In this document: one piece after another, positions 18,915 to 26,531 of the stretch | How the letters are laid out: each line of letters starts with the position of its first letter | Position numbering within the stretch: the first letter of the stretch is position 1 | Assembly: GCA_001421095.1 (NCBI GenBank) | Contig: LIIK01000008.1 | Coordinates: 11,157-75,156 of the forward strand | DNA from: Candidatus [Bacteroides] periocalifornicus | Lineage (GTDB): Bacteria > Bacteroidota > Bacteroidia > Bacteroidales > CAJPTX01 | Length of the DNA: 64,000 nt | Direction of reading: 5' to 3' | Notes under the pieces: generated by a model | The model's input: only the letters and a program-made list of their open reading frames with translations | The model's database searches: none | What the model was told of the DNA's origin: nothing | Program-made: the position numbers and the translations under genes

Positions 18915-19523
18915 ATGTTTGACATTTCAACCTTCATATCCCACGCGCTCAGCGGGTTCGTTATTCTCTTCGCCATCATCGATATCACGGGGGCTGTGCC
19001 AGTGGTGGTGAGCATGCTAGAGCGCGGGCAGACCTACAAGCCGCTCATAGTGGTAATCGCCTCCCTGGCGTTCTACATCGCGTTTTTCTACCTTGGGCAG
19101 GCGATCCTGAAGTTCCTGGGGGTCGATTTCACCTCGTTTGCCATAGCGGGCGCCCTGGTGCTGCTCGCGATGGCCATGGAGATGATATTTGACATCACCA
19201 TATTCAAGGATACCAACCATACGGGCGATGCCACCTTTGTGCCGTTGGTATTCCCCCTCATTGCAGGGCCGGGCTCCATCACCACCATCCTTGCCTTCAA
19301 AACCCAGTTCTCCAACGCGGAGATCCTAGCCGCCGTGCTGCTCAATCTGCTGGTGGTCTACCTGGTGCTGAAGAATGTCTACCTGGTTCAGAAATTCTTG
19401 GGTAAGGCGGGCGTGTACGCGCTACGGAAGTTTTTCGGGATCATCCTCTTGGCAACGAGCTCTAAGATGCTTATCGAAAATCTCTCCAAGATCATCGCGC
19501 AGGTTAGCGGTGCTGGGGAGTAG
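18915..19523 (+). CDS. MarC-family integral membrane protein
   Basis: This is a 202-residue inner-membrane protein of the MarC/UPF0056 family, sometimes named NAAT transporters. It has six hydrophobic segments, the early VILFAIIDITGAVPVVVSM motif with the conserved Asp, and the mid-protein FVPLVFPLIAGPGSITT motif that defines the family. Transport function is not established for most members, although amino-acid transport is proposed for some. ATG at 18915 is preferred to a TTG 12 bp upstream. It has its own promoter and is not in an operon with neighbours. Confidence 0.9.
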   Translation: MFDISTFISHALSGFVILFAIIDITGAVPVVVSMLERGQTYKPLIVVIASLAFYIAFFYLGQAILKFLGVDFTSFAIAGALVLLAMAMEMIFDITIFKDTNHTGDATFVPLVFPLIAGPGSITTILAFKTQFSNAEILAAVLLNLLVVYLVLKNVYLVQKFLGKAGVYALRKFFGIILLATSSKMLIENLSKIIAQVSGAGE

Positions 19524-19583
19524 AGGCTTTCATGTGGAATTTCTATAGGGCGGCGTGGGCCGCCTTTTTTTGTGCGCGGTGTG

Positions 19584-19735
19584 AGACATCTGCAAAAGGC
19601 CCGTATGGTTTTAATCTTTTACAGGAGGGCTTTCCTCTTCTTGCAAATAAATAGGTTTTAATCAATCACTTCCATTTCTCGAAGACCGTAGCGACACGGC
19701 GTGCCGCGTCGTTCATGTGATTTTGGCAGAGGTCT
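19584..19735 (+). mobile_element. MITE-like element, family 1, full copy (152 bp)
   Basis: It begins AGACATCTGCAAAAGG and ends TTTTGGCAGAGGTCT. The internal order is CCCGTATGGTTTTAATC, AATAGGTTTTAATCAATCAC, CATTTCTCGAAGACCGTAGC, then the palindrome. It is the same length as, and inverted relative to, the copy at 11681-11832. Confidence 0.75.
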
Positions 19736-19736
19736 T

Positions 19737-20215
19737 GGTGTGGCATTGTTAGGGCGGGTACTCGGGAGGCGGGCAACTCTCGGCCCGCCCCTACAGCTCC
19801 GCTCCTACCCAGGACGTAGTAGCCAATCTCGTTATTTGATAGAAATGCGGTTCTCTGCAGCAAAGCACACGTAAGCGAAGCGGCGCGCTTAAAATTGCGA
19901 AGCGGCAGATTTAATATCACGACGCGGCACGCCACGTCGCTACAAATACGGACCCGTCCCTACAGCATCTCCCCTGCCAAGATCCCCAAGGTAGGGATGG
20001 ATATCCAATGCATGGGAGCACTGCAACCCATAGAAAGATGCGGCGCGCTGCGTCTTTTAAACGGGTTTTGCAGAGGTCTTTGTGTATAGTCTGGCCTGTC
20101 GCTCCCCCTGCGCGCATCTACGCCTATCTTGCGGGGGTATTTAGGGGCAGGCCGAAAGTTGCCAGCCCACCCCGTTCCTGCGCGTACCCTTCCACCATCC
20201 CATCTGCCCTTTCGT
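19737..20215. repeat. Mosaic of repeat fragments
   Basis: This stretch has no gene. It holds an inverted G+C-rich linker repeat (19740-19805), the phrase TTTGATAGAAATGCGG also seen at 22744 and inverted at 31157, a palindrome copy near 19918-19941, and a worn family-1 end GTTTTGCAGAGGTCT at about 20066-20081. Another linker fragment lies near 20125-20180. Confidence 0.5.
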
Positions 20216-20216
20216 C

Positions 20217-20345
20217 CTACCAACCTCGTACCAACCTCCTACCAACCCCGTACCTCCGTCGCTTCAAGTTCGGGTTTCGCCTTAGACGAAACCCGAACTT
20301 ATAGCGACGGAGGTACGGGGTTGGTACGGCGAAGGTGCGGCCCAT
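20217..20345. repeat. Long-hairpin repeat, copy 1
   Basis: The arms begin TACCAACCCCGTACCTCCGT (followed by CGCTTCAAGTTCGGGTTTCG) and return as CGAAACCCGAACTT, then AGCGACGGAGGTACGGGG and TTGGTA. Together they make a nearly perfect stem of about 40 bp with a tiny centre CCTTAGA. Copies with the same core lie at 53700-53860 and, cut by the window end, at 63943-64000. Confidence 0.7.
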
Positions 20346-20557
20346 GTGTAGCCCAAGTGTGGGGATGGAGTAGGGGTATTTCATGTTCTACCGATTGAAA
20401 ATAGAGCAGTTTTCGCTATAATTGAAAGATTTTCCTTTTAATAGGTTATATTTGTATTGAATTGGTAAACAGTTTGTTAGATTTATCATCGAGGATTTTC
20501 TTGAATCCTGTTGGAAATTTTCTGGGGTTGTGGGGTACAAATCCCGGATATCCGCGC

Positions 20558-20565
20558 TATCTTTG
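20558..20565 (+). promoter_or_regulatory. -7 promoter element TATCTTTG upstream of a MITE and the DUF6266 gene
   Basis: It matches TAnnTTTG. It lies 189 bp before the DUF6266 start, with the family-1-type element at 20583-20732 occupying nearly all the space between. If used, the mRNA leader would contain the element's palindromes. Confidence 0.55.
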
Positions 20566-20582
20566 CGGCAAAGTTAACCAGG

Positions 20583-20732
20583 AGATCTCTGCGAAATCCC
20601 CCCAATCATCCGCGTTATCGGTGGTCGCTACGTGGCGTGCCGCGTCTCGATTAGATCCATCGCATCGTAATTGGGCGTGTGGCGTTGCGATTAGTTGCGC
20701 CGCATCGTTTAAATGGATTTTTGCAGAGGTCT
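20583..20732 (+). mobile_element. MITE-like element with family-1 ends and a 22-bp-array interior (150 bp)
   Basis: It starts AGATCTCTGCGAAATCC and ends ATTTTTGCAGAGGTCT, the family-1 terminal inverted repeats. The interior is different: a palindrome-type GTGGCGTGCCGCGTCTCGATT followed by GCATCGTAATT, GCGTTGCGATT and CGCCGCATCG units, that is, the array type seen at 15953. Confidence 0.65.
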
Positions 20733-20753
20733 TACCCCATCATTCCTAGCATC

Positions 20754-21524
20754 ATGGCGATAGCAATACCCCATCAGCCCCGTTACCGAGACCACAGCCT
20801 GCCGATCTATTACCTTTGTGGCGAGCAGGTGCGCATACGCCGTCGGCCTACGCAGATCCGCGATCCACGCAGCGAGGCGCAGAAGGCGCAGCGGTTACGA
20901 TTCAAGGTGGCCTCCCACTTTCTGGCGCCGTTCAAATCGTTCGTGCAGAAGGGCTTTGAGCCGCTTGAGAAGGAGAATTTCCGCCAGGTGGGGGCGTATC
21001 AGCAGGCCTTGAGCCACCTGCTGGGGTACGCCATACAGCAGCAGGGTGACGTGGTGAAGGTTGATACCCAAAAGGTTGTACTATCTGAGGGGCGGAAAAA
21101 CCCTATGGACACTGTGCAGGCTTCGGTGGCTAGCGGCATGCTGCGGGTGCGGTGGTCGGGTACGTTACCTAAGAAATGCAGCCTGGTACTGGTGGCCGCC
21201 CTGAACAGGGCAACCGGCGAGGTGCTGTGCCGGGAGCTGGAGGCTGGGGAGCTGGGCGATGGATTCGCGCTGAAGGTTCCTGACGATTGGAACGGCGCGG
21301 CGTTGGATCTCTGGCTAGCCCCGTGGCACAGCGGGAATCGTGGGCGTTTTGATTCGATCCACGTGGTGGTAGATGGGGTGCAGCCCGCTGGGCAAGAATT
21401 CCTCTGCGCGCATTTGAAGGACCTGATTCCCAACCGTAAGGGCAGCTCTATTCGGATAGCCTCTGAGCTCAGACGCCGCATTCTCATCCCTGATTTCTAC
21501 ACAGGCCGACGACGACGGCGGTGA
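20754..21524 (+). CDS. DUF6266 family protein
   Basis: This 256-residue protein resembles the Bacteroidetes DUF6266 family. It has a short N-terminal MAIAIPHQPRYRDHS, then IYYLCGEQVRIRRRP and a conserved TQIRDPRSEAQKAQRLRFKVA segment, followed by beta-rich sequence and a very basic end TGRRRRR. No signal peptide or membrane span is seen, and its function is unknown to me. The ATG follows directly after a MITE-like element. A 14-residue relic of a paralogue's start lies at 31672. The upstream in-frame codons come from the repeat and were excluded. Confidence 0.7.
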   Translation: MAIAIPHQPRYRDHSLPIYYLCGEQVRIRRRPTQIRDPRSEAQKAQRLRFKVASHFLAPFKSFVQKGFEPLEKENFRQVGAYQQALSHLLGYAIQQQGDVVKVDTQKVVLSEGRKNPMDTVQASVASGMLRVRWSGTLPKKCSLVLVAALNRATGEVLCRELEAGELGDGFALKVPDDWNGAALDLWLAPWHSGNRGRFDSIHVVVDGVQPAGQEFLCAHLKDLIPNRKGSSIRIASELRRRILIPDFYTGRRRRR

Positions 21525-21748
21525 GACGCGCCCGCTTTACGCGTCTTGGCGATACGATTCTTACGTCCCAATCGTTATACAATGTTAGGGTAGGGCGAGC
21601 GAGCGTGTTGCGCGGTATCGCCCGTACCAAGATTGTAGGAACAGACATCGTCAATTTGGGAATGCGTTTTTCCTCTAGATTTTAAGATCTAGGATTCGGG
21701 AATCTGCGGATAATTCAACGATATCGGGAATTACTCAACCATCCCGCT

Positions 21749-22363
21749 ATGAAGTGTGCCCAGTGGCTATACGGTTTGGTGCTGGTGTGCGTTTTGAGCT
21801 CGGTGTGCACCACGGCATCGGCGCAAGATTCTGTGCCGGTGGAGTTTGGAGGGCGGGTGCTGCCCGCCTACGTAGAGAATGGCGACACCATCCCCTACGA
21901 GCACATATTCGAGGTGGTGATAGTGCCGCGACGCACCTTTCGGAATGAGCGCGAGCTGCGGGCTTACAGGCGGATGATAGCCAACCTGAAGAAGGTCTAC
22001 CCGTACGCGCAGGAGGCCAAGCGCCTGCTCCGCGAGATGGATTCGGTGTACGGGAGCCTCGATTCTCGCATGGCGCGCTCCCGCTACGCTTCTCAGATGG
22101 AGCGGAAGCTGAACCGGCAATTTGAGAAGCAGATCCGCAACCTCACCTACTCGCAGGGGCGCATGCTCATCAAGCTCATCAACCGGGAGACGGGGCGCAC
22201 GACCTACGATATCATCAAGCAGTTTCGCGGTGGTCTCTCGGCGGGGTTCTGGCAGATTATCGCCAAGATGTTCGGGTCAGACCTCAAGTCGGGCTTCGAC
22301 CCCGTGGAGGAGGATCGCATTCTGAATGAGCTCATCATACTCTACGAGCACGGGCAGCTGTAG
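21749..22363 (+). CDS. DUF4294 family exported protein
   Basis: This 204-residue protein has a signal peptide (about residues 1-25, ending ASA before QDS). The mature core matches the Bacteroidetes DUF4294 pattern: VENGDTIPYEHIFEVVI, then ELRAYRRMIANLKKVYPYAQEA and a charged helix. The late block LTYSQGRMLIKLINRETG and YDIIKQFRGGLSAGFWQ is strongly conserved in the family. It is probably periplasmic with unknown function. It is a single gene, followed closely by a tRNA gene. Confidence 0.88.
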   Translation: MKCAQWLYGLVLVCVLSSVCTTASAQDSVPVEFGGRVLPAYVENGDTIPYEHIFEVVIVPRRTFRNERELRAYRRMIANLKKVYPYAQEAKRLLREMDSVYGSLDSRMARSRYASQMERKLNRQFEKQIRNLTYSQGRMLIKLINRETGRTTYDIIKQFRGGLSAGFWQIIAKMFGSDLKSGFDPVEEDRILNELIILYEHGQL

Positions 22364-22402
22364 GGGCGTGATGAAGAATTTGGTGGGTATGGAAAAAGTG
22401 CC

Positions 22403-22410
22403 TACCTTTG
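22403..22410 (+). promoter_or_regulatory. -7 promoter element TACCTTTG for the tRNA gene
   Basis: This is an exact match, 18 bp upstream of the first base of the tRNA, leaving room for a short precursor leader. Confidence 0.75.
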
Positions 22411-22428
22411 CAGTCGGATTCTTGAGGG

Positions 22429-22502
22429 GGCGAGGTAGCTCAGCTGGTTAGAGCGCATGATTCATAATCATGAGGTCGGCGGTTCAATCCCGCCTCTCGC
22501 TA
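22429..22502 (+). tRNA. tRNA with CAT anticodon (tRNA-Met or tRNA-Ile2)
   Basis: This is a 74-base cloverleaf. The acceptor GGCGAGG pairs with TCTCGCT (two G-T pairs), the D arm is GCTC/GAGC, the anticodon stem is CATGA/TCATG with loop TTCATAA, and the T arm is GGCGG/CCGCC with loop TTCAATC. The discriminator is A and CCA is not encoded. From the sequence alone I cannot separate elongator Met from lysidine-type Ile; the initiator is unlikely because bases 1 and 72 can pair (G-T). Confidence 0.93.
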
Positions 22503-22629
22503 CGACATGTGTTTTGGTGAAACAATGGGGAAGAGGGAGGCTTTCGGGTCTCTCTTTTCCTTTTTTTGCGGGTAGCGCCTTGCATTGGGGGCAGCATCGC
22601 TACCAACCCCGAGTCCCCGTTTGGGAGGG

Positions 22630-22758
22630 CACGCGGCATTGTTAGGGCGGGCACTTTGGGGTGGGCCGGCGCATGCGGGGTAGGCGGGCACTCGCTACGC
22701 TCGGCACCGCCCCTACCAAGAACGCGATGGCAAATCTCGACAATTGATAGAAATGGGA
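22630..22758. repeat. G+C-rich linker repeat
   Basis: It contains TTGTTAGGGCGGGCAC, CACCGCCCCTACCAAGAACG and AATTGATAGAAATGGGATTC, strings shared with 19740-19855 and, inverted, with 31155-31265. No gene is seen. Confidence 0.55.
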
Positions 22759-22983
22759 TTCTCCGCTGCGAAACCTTATAAACGACGCGGCACGCCGCGT
22801 CGCTACCTTCTTCGAGAAATGGGATTGCTTGATTGAAACCCGTTTACCCGTAAGAGAGGGAAAGCCTCCATAAAGATTGAACCCATACGGGTCTTTTGCA
22901 GCGGTCTCCCTTTTGGAATCCGGCGGTTTGAAACCTATTCTCCCGTTCCCCAAAGGACGTAGCGACGCGGCGTGCCGCATCGT
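22759..22983 (-). repeat. Composite repeat: family-1 MITE plus 75-bp palindrome module, inverted
   Basis: The family-1 part runs from a worn TIR (TCTCCGCTGCGAAACC) to TTTTGCAGCGGTCT at 22907. The 75-bp module follows, with GTTTGAAACCTATTCTCCCG and ending in a palindrome at 22983. This is the reverse of the arrangement at 15606, 24563 and 30334. Confidence 0.65.
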
Positions 22984-23109
22984 TTAATTACAGGTGCGGC
23001 GTTTTTGCCCTGGCGGGGGCGCGCCGCCCCCGAGGCTGGGCGTGGGCTGCTCTTTCCCCTTTTTGCGTTGGGATGGTACAGCGCGGAATTTTGCGAGAGG
23101 TCTTAATCC

Positions 23110-23140
23110 TTGGTATTCTCATGTAGAATGGCTACCTTTG
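23110..23140 (+). promoter_or_regulatory. -33/-7 promoter for the parA-like gene
   Basis: TTG at 23110-23112 and TACCTTTG at 23133-23140 are separated by 20 bp. The start codon is 25 bp downstream. Confidence 0.7.
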
Positions 23141-23164
23141 CCCCAATCATAATACCGTTCGCCT

Positions 23165-23959
23165 ATGGCTCGGACTTTGGCTCTGCTGAACAACAAGGGG
23201 GGGACAGGAAAAACCACCACTACCCTAGGGCTCGGTGCGGCGTTAGCCCGACGACGGCAGCGCGTGCTGCTCATAGATCTCGATAGTCAGCGAAACCTCT
23301 CGGCGGCCTTTACGCTCCCCGAGGGCTACACGGGCATAGGCCATGCGCTAGTGGATAGCCTACCGCTACACGAGGCGATGGTGAAGGTGGACAAGCAGCT
23401 CTGGGTGCTGGGCTCTACGCCAGCGCTGGTGGATTATGAGTACCAGCTGAGCCATGAGCCCGGGCGGGAGTTCATACTGCGTGAGGCCTTGGCGCCATTG
23501 CAGAGCGAATTCGACTTCATCCTGCTGGACTGCGCTCCTAGCCTGGGTACGCTTACCGTGAATGCGCTCACAGCTGCGGACGGATTCATAGTGCCGATGC
23601 AGGCGGAGAATTTCGCCTTTCTGGGGCTAGACCGAATCCTAGAGACTGCCGATAAGGCCAAGCGGAGAATGAATCCCAAGCTGGAGCTGGAGGGTATTCT
23701 CTTCGTGAAGCTGAATCCCCGCACCACGTTCTCCAAGGCTGTAGTGCAGAGCTTGGCCAAGGATCCTCGCACGGCGGGGAGGGTCTTCCACACCTACATT
23801 CGGCAGGATATTGCGCTTATGGAGTGCTCGGCATTCCAGAAAAGCGTGTTTGAGTACGCCCCCAGCAGCAATGGGGCGCATGATTACGCAGACCTAGCCC
23901 GTGAGTTACTGCAGCGCACGGGTGACCAGAGTGGTAAGCATAACCTTGAGGAGAAGTAG
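23165..23959 (+). CDS. ParA/Soj-family ATPase
   Basis: This is a 264-residue P-loop ATPase of the ParA/MinD class. The deviant Walker A motif NNKGGTGKTTTT lies at residues 9-20, Walker A' is LLIDLDSQRNLS, and Walker B is FILLDCAPSLG. Family members position DNA or protein cargo on the nucleoid by ATP-dependent waves. The gene ends 2 bp before a small 80-residue gene that takes the place of a ParB partner, so the two form an operon. No parS-like repeats or true ParB are nearby. It may be an orphan cargo-positioning system or a relic of an integrated element; the chromosomal soj gene is usually beside a large parB. Confidence 0.92.
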   Translation: MARTLALLNNKGGTGKTTTTLGLGAALARRRQRVLLIDLDSQRNLSAAFTLPEGYTGIGHALVDSLPLHEAMVKVDKQLWVLGSTPALVDYEYQLSHEPGREFILREALAPLQSEFDFILLDCAPSLGTLTVNALTAADGFIVPMQAENFAFLGLDRILETADKAKRRMNPKLELEGILFVKLNPRTTFSKAVVQSLAKDPRTAGRVFHTYIRQDIALMECSAFQKSVFEYAPSSNGAHDYADLARELLQRTGDQSGKHNLEEK

Positions 23960-23961
23960 AT

Positions 23962-24204
23962 ATGGCCAAGAAGAGACGCCCTGCCCTGACCGATATTCAG
24001 GATGCTCTCCATGCGCAGACCCGCTACCTTACGGGAGGTGAAGCGTCATTACCCCTCTCGGCAGATTCGCTGCACAAGCTCCAGGTGCTGGCAGAGTACC
24101 AGGGCACTACGGTGGAGGCGCTGCTGCAGCTCGCGGTAGATGACCTCCTCTCGCTGCGCGCCAGGCAGCTGAAGGCCGCCATGGACGAGCGGGGCGAGGC
24201 GTGA
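23962..24204 (+). CDS. Small partner protein of the ParA-like ATPase, unknown family
   Basis: This 80-residue protein starts MAKKRRPALTDIQDALHAQTR. The basic N-terminus resembles ParA-activating peptides of partner proteins. The second half, LSADSLHKLQVLAEYQGTTVEALLQLAVDDLLSLR, looks helical and resembles ribbon-helix-helix or other short DNA-binding folds, though I do not recognise the family. It begins 2 bp after the ATPase stop, so co-translation is likely. It could be the adaptor between the ATPase and its DNA or protein cargo; that is inference from position and charge. Confidence 0.75.
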   Translation: MAKKRRPALTDIQDALHAQTRYLTGGEASLPLSADSLHKLQVLAEYQGTTVEALLQLAVDDLLSLRARQLKAAMDERGEA

Positions 24205-24239
24205 TCGGCGCGCCTCCTGCTGGGATCATCGGCGAGCGT

Positions 24240-24410
24240 TGCTATTGCGATCTGGGTAGGGGAGGTGCCGAGCGCAGCGAGTGCCCTCCCTAATGCATCG
24301 TGGCGTGCCGCGTCGCGGTTACATTAATGTTGCGTCGCAATTATTAATGCCGCATCGCAATTCTACGCGTGCCGCGTCGTTTATGTGGTTTTTGCCGAGG
24401 TCTTGGATGG
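24240..24410. repeat. Linker repeat followed by a palindrome-derived array
   Basis: GGTAGGGGAGGTGCCGAGCG is followed by GTGGCGTGCCGCGTCGCGG and units TTGCGTCGCAATTATTAAT and GCCGCATCGCAATTCTA, then GTGCCGCGTCG and a worn family-1 end (TTTTTGCCGAGGTCT). It starts about 40 bp after the small ParA partner. No gene is seen. Confidence 0.55.
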
Positions 24411-24560
24411 TATGCGCGGGGAGGAGATGGGCGGGGGAATCTTCGCGTTGCGAAGACCCCGCCCCTACAGTCGGCATTGCGAGGAGATCGTTGCGGGGTA
24501 TGCCGCACCGACCATCGTGTACGCCCACATAGGCATCAACGGGAGCGGCGAATGGGCGGA
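24402..24560 (+). repeat. Long linker repeat (TGGATGGTATGCGCGG type)
   Basis: The strings TCTTGGATGGTATGCGCGG, GGGCGGGGGAATCTTCGCG and CCCCTACAGTCGGCATTGCG recur in order at 30552-30693, partly at 30165-30330, and inverted at 24775-24950 and 31266-31430. The interior is non-coding. Confidence 0.6.
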
Positions 24561-24562
24561 TA

Positions 24563-24767
24563 ACGACGCGGCACGCCGCATCGCTACGTCCTCCGGGAAA
24601 CGGGGAAATAGGATTTAAACCATCGTATTCCAAAAGGGGACTCCTCTGCAAAAGGCCTGTAGGGGTCAATCTTTTTTAAAGGATTCTTTCCCTTCTTGCG
24701 CGTAAATAGGTTTCAATCAGGCAATTCCATTTCTCGAAGACCGTAGCGACGCGGCGTGCCGCGTCGG
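24563..24767 (+). repeat. Composite repeat: 75-bp palindrome module plus family-1 MITE
   Basis: It is bounded by ACGACGCGGCACGCCGCATC on the left and GTAGCGACGCGGCGTGCCGC on the right. The inner junction CTCCTCTGCAAAAGGCC at about 24641 is the family-1 TIR. The layout is the same as at 15606 and 30334. Confidence 0.65.
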
Positions 24768-24769
24768 TT

Positions 24770-24985
24770 ATAAAAACCGTGGGTTTCTATGGGTGGCGCG
24801 GAATGCGCATGGAGGCGGCGGCAATGGCAACATGTGGCTCGCAATGCGACACGCAATGGTATCCCCGCAAACGCCGACTGTAGGGTGCGGGGTCTTCGCG
24901 GTCCGCGCGAAGATTTCCCCGCCCGTTGTCACCATGCGCCGCTGCGGCGTTTGTAGCGACGTGGCGTGCCGCGTCGCAATTCTTA
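24770..24985 (-). repeat. Long linker repeat, inverted, ending in a palindrome copy
   Basis: It shares GGTTATAAAAACCGTGG, GGCGGCGGCAATGGC, ATGCGACACGCAATGG and CCCCGCAAACGCCGACTGTA with 31266-31390 in the same order. A palindrome copy, GTAGCGACGTGGCGTGCCGC, closes it at about 24953. Confidence 0.6.
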
Positions 24986-25042
24986 GCATCCTGCCGGTAG
25001 CGGCGTTCATTTTTTCTATTTCGCCATTTCTTTCGAAATGTC

Positions 25043-25050
25043 TACCTTTG
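25043..25050 (+). promoter_or_regulatory. -7 promoter element TACCTTTG for the zinc-ribbon/SPFH operon
   Basis: This is an exact match, 45 bp upstream of ATG 25095 and immediately after the repeat cluster. Confidence 0.7.
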
Positions 25051-25094
25051 CAGGAGATTAGGCAGTGTTGCGGCAATTCTCATCGGAAAGCAAA

Positions 25095-26435
25095 ATGGCC
25101 ACAAGAATAAAAAGCATCAAATGCCCGCAGTGCGGGAGTACTCGCGTGGAGGAGCTGGCCAACGGGCGTTTCCGTTGCAGGAGCTGCTCCACCACGTTCT
25201 TCCTCGATAGCGACGATATCACCATACACCACCAGTACGATGCGCCGCAGCTGCGGAAGTACCTAACGGGGAAAAATCTGCGTATCGTGCTGATTTCGGT
25301 GCTGGGGATGGTGGCCTTGTACGTGCTCTCATCTATACTGTCGCCCCGTTCGTCTAGCACGCAGTCGTCGTTATCGCAATCCGTCCGCGATATCGAGAAT
25401 GTTGAGGAAAAGGAGGCCGAACCCGTTTTCGAGGCCAAGTACGCGGTGCCCTTTGCCAATAAGGATGGAATGCCGATGATTGCCCTGTTCGGCGTGCAGA
25501 GAACGGGCCAATATCCCAAGGTGAAGGAAGATTTTCTGCTGAAAATATACGATGTCACAGAGGAAGAGATGGTGAGCGCTTCGCTGCTGCCTATAGACCG
25601 ATTGGGCAGGTTGGAGTACCGGCTCTTTGCCAACGGGAAGCTGAACATCATCATCAACGAAAGGCGTTGGTTCGTGCTCGATAGGCAGCTCTATTCGCTG
25701 GAAGAGCAAAACAGCTATAGGGAAATAGAACAGCTGAGCTCAGGATTCGCTTCGGTCAAGTTCGATTATATAGGCCGAGGCGACGGGATGGAGCTGATGA
25801 CGAATCTGGGCAAGGCGTACTATTACTACCCCTCTATAGGCAAGGTTTACACGAAAGATCAGTACTTTGATGCCCTGAATAGTCGGCCTCCGCACGCGGT
25901 GGTTCGCACGGCTTTCGCCTTTTCATCGGTTACTGATGACTACCCGGAGCAGGATATTCAGCTGCTGAAAGTCAAGCAGTATTGGAAGGATGGCTACCCG
26001 CATGATTTTGTAGATGGATTCGGGTGGTATAAGGATTTTGGCGGGAAATTCATCGTCTACACTGATCGCGATCCGTATACAAAGGCCTTCATCAGCAAGT
26101 ACAATGCCAATAGGGTTCGGCTCATTTCCTACAAGGATTTCACGCCGGGTTCCATTTATTTTGACCCCGATGTTTTCTATTTCAACGACAGCATCCTCCT
26201 TATTGGCTACAAGCCCACGGCGGCGCCCGATGCCGTCTACCAGTTCCAGCTTTTGGATGCCAACACCGCGGAACGAAAATGGACGGCGCAGAAGCCCGCA
26301 GAGCTCTCTGGCAGCGTTGCCAATGACGAGGCTGTGCTCACCTCGAAGGGCTTTATGCTGGCTTATGGCCGCAAGGTGTGGCTGCTGGGGCTCGACGGTA
26401 AAAACCGCTCCATTTCGTCGTTCTATAAGTACTAA
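25095..26435 (+). CDS. Zinc-ribbon, single-span membrane protein of unknown function
   Basis: This 446-residue protein begins with a zinc ribbon (CPQCGS, then CRSCSTTFF about 20 residues on). One transmembrane segment follows near residues 63-82 (RIVLISVLGMVALYVLSSIL), then a large domain of beta-rich repeats with many aromatic residues that may form a propeller. The topology would put the ribbon in the cytoplasm and the large domain outside the inner membrane. I do not recognise the family. ATG 25095 gives the ribbon right at the N-terminus; an in-frame start 30 bp upstream is possible. It is the first gene of a three-gene run with the SPFH/SHOCT gene and a small membrane protein. Confidence 0.75.
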   Translation: MATRIKSIKCPQCGSTRVEELANGRFRCRSCSTTFFLDSDDITIHHQYDAPQLRKYLTGKNLRIVLISVLGMVALYVLSSILSPRSSSTQSSLSQSVRDIENVEEKEAEPVFEAKYAVPFANKDGMPMIALFGVQRTGQYPKVKEDFLLKIYDVTEEEMVSASLLPIDRLGRLEYRLFANGKLNIIINERRWFVLDRQLYSLEEQNSYREIEQLSSGFASVKFDYIGRGDGMELMTNLGKAYYYYPSIGKVYTKDQYFDALNSRPPHAVVRTAFAFSSVTDDYPEQDIQLLKVKQYWKDGYPHDFVDGFGWYKDFGGKFIVYTDRDPYTKAFISKYNANRVRLISYKDFTPGSIYFDPDVFYFNDSILLIGYKPTAAPDAVYQFQLLDANTAERKWTAQKPAELSGSVANDEAVLTSKGFMLAYGRKVWLLGLDGKNRSISSFYKY

Positions 26436-26531
26436 AGGTGGGGATAAAATGCCGCGAGGCGTATTGCACGCATGGCAAAGAGACTGATAGGCAGATTTCT
26501 ATGATTATTTAAAGACCGCAGCAATAGCGCA

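Noticed and set aside
24281..24618. Several overlapping open frames in the 24.2-25.0 kb and 30.2-31.6 kb repeat regions
   Set aside because: They recur only because the repeats recur, are rich in Arg/Gly/Pro/Ala from G+C-rich DNA, and change frame between copies.
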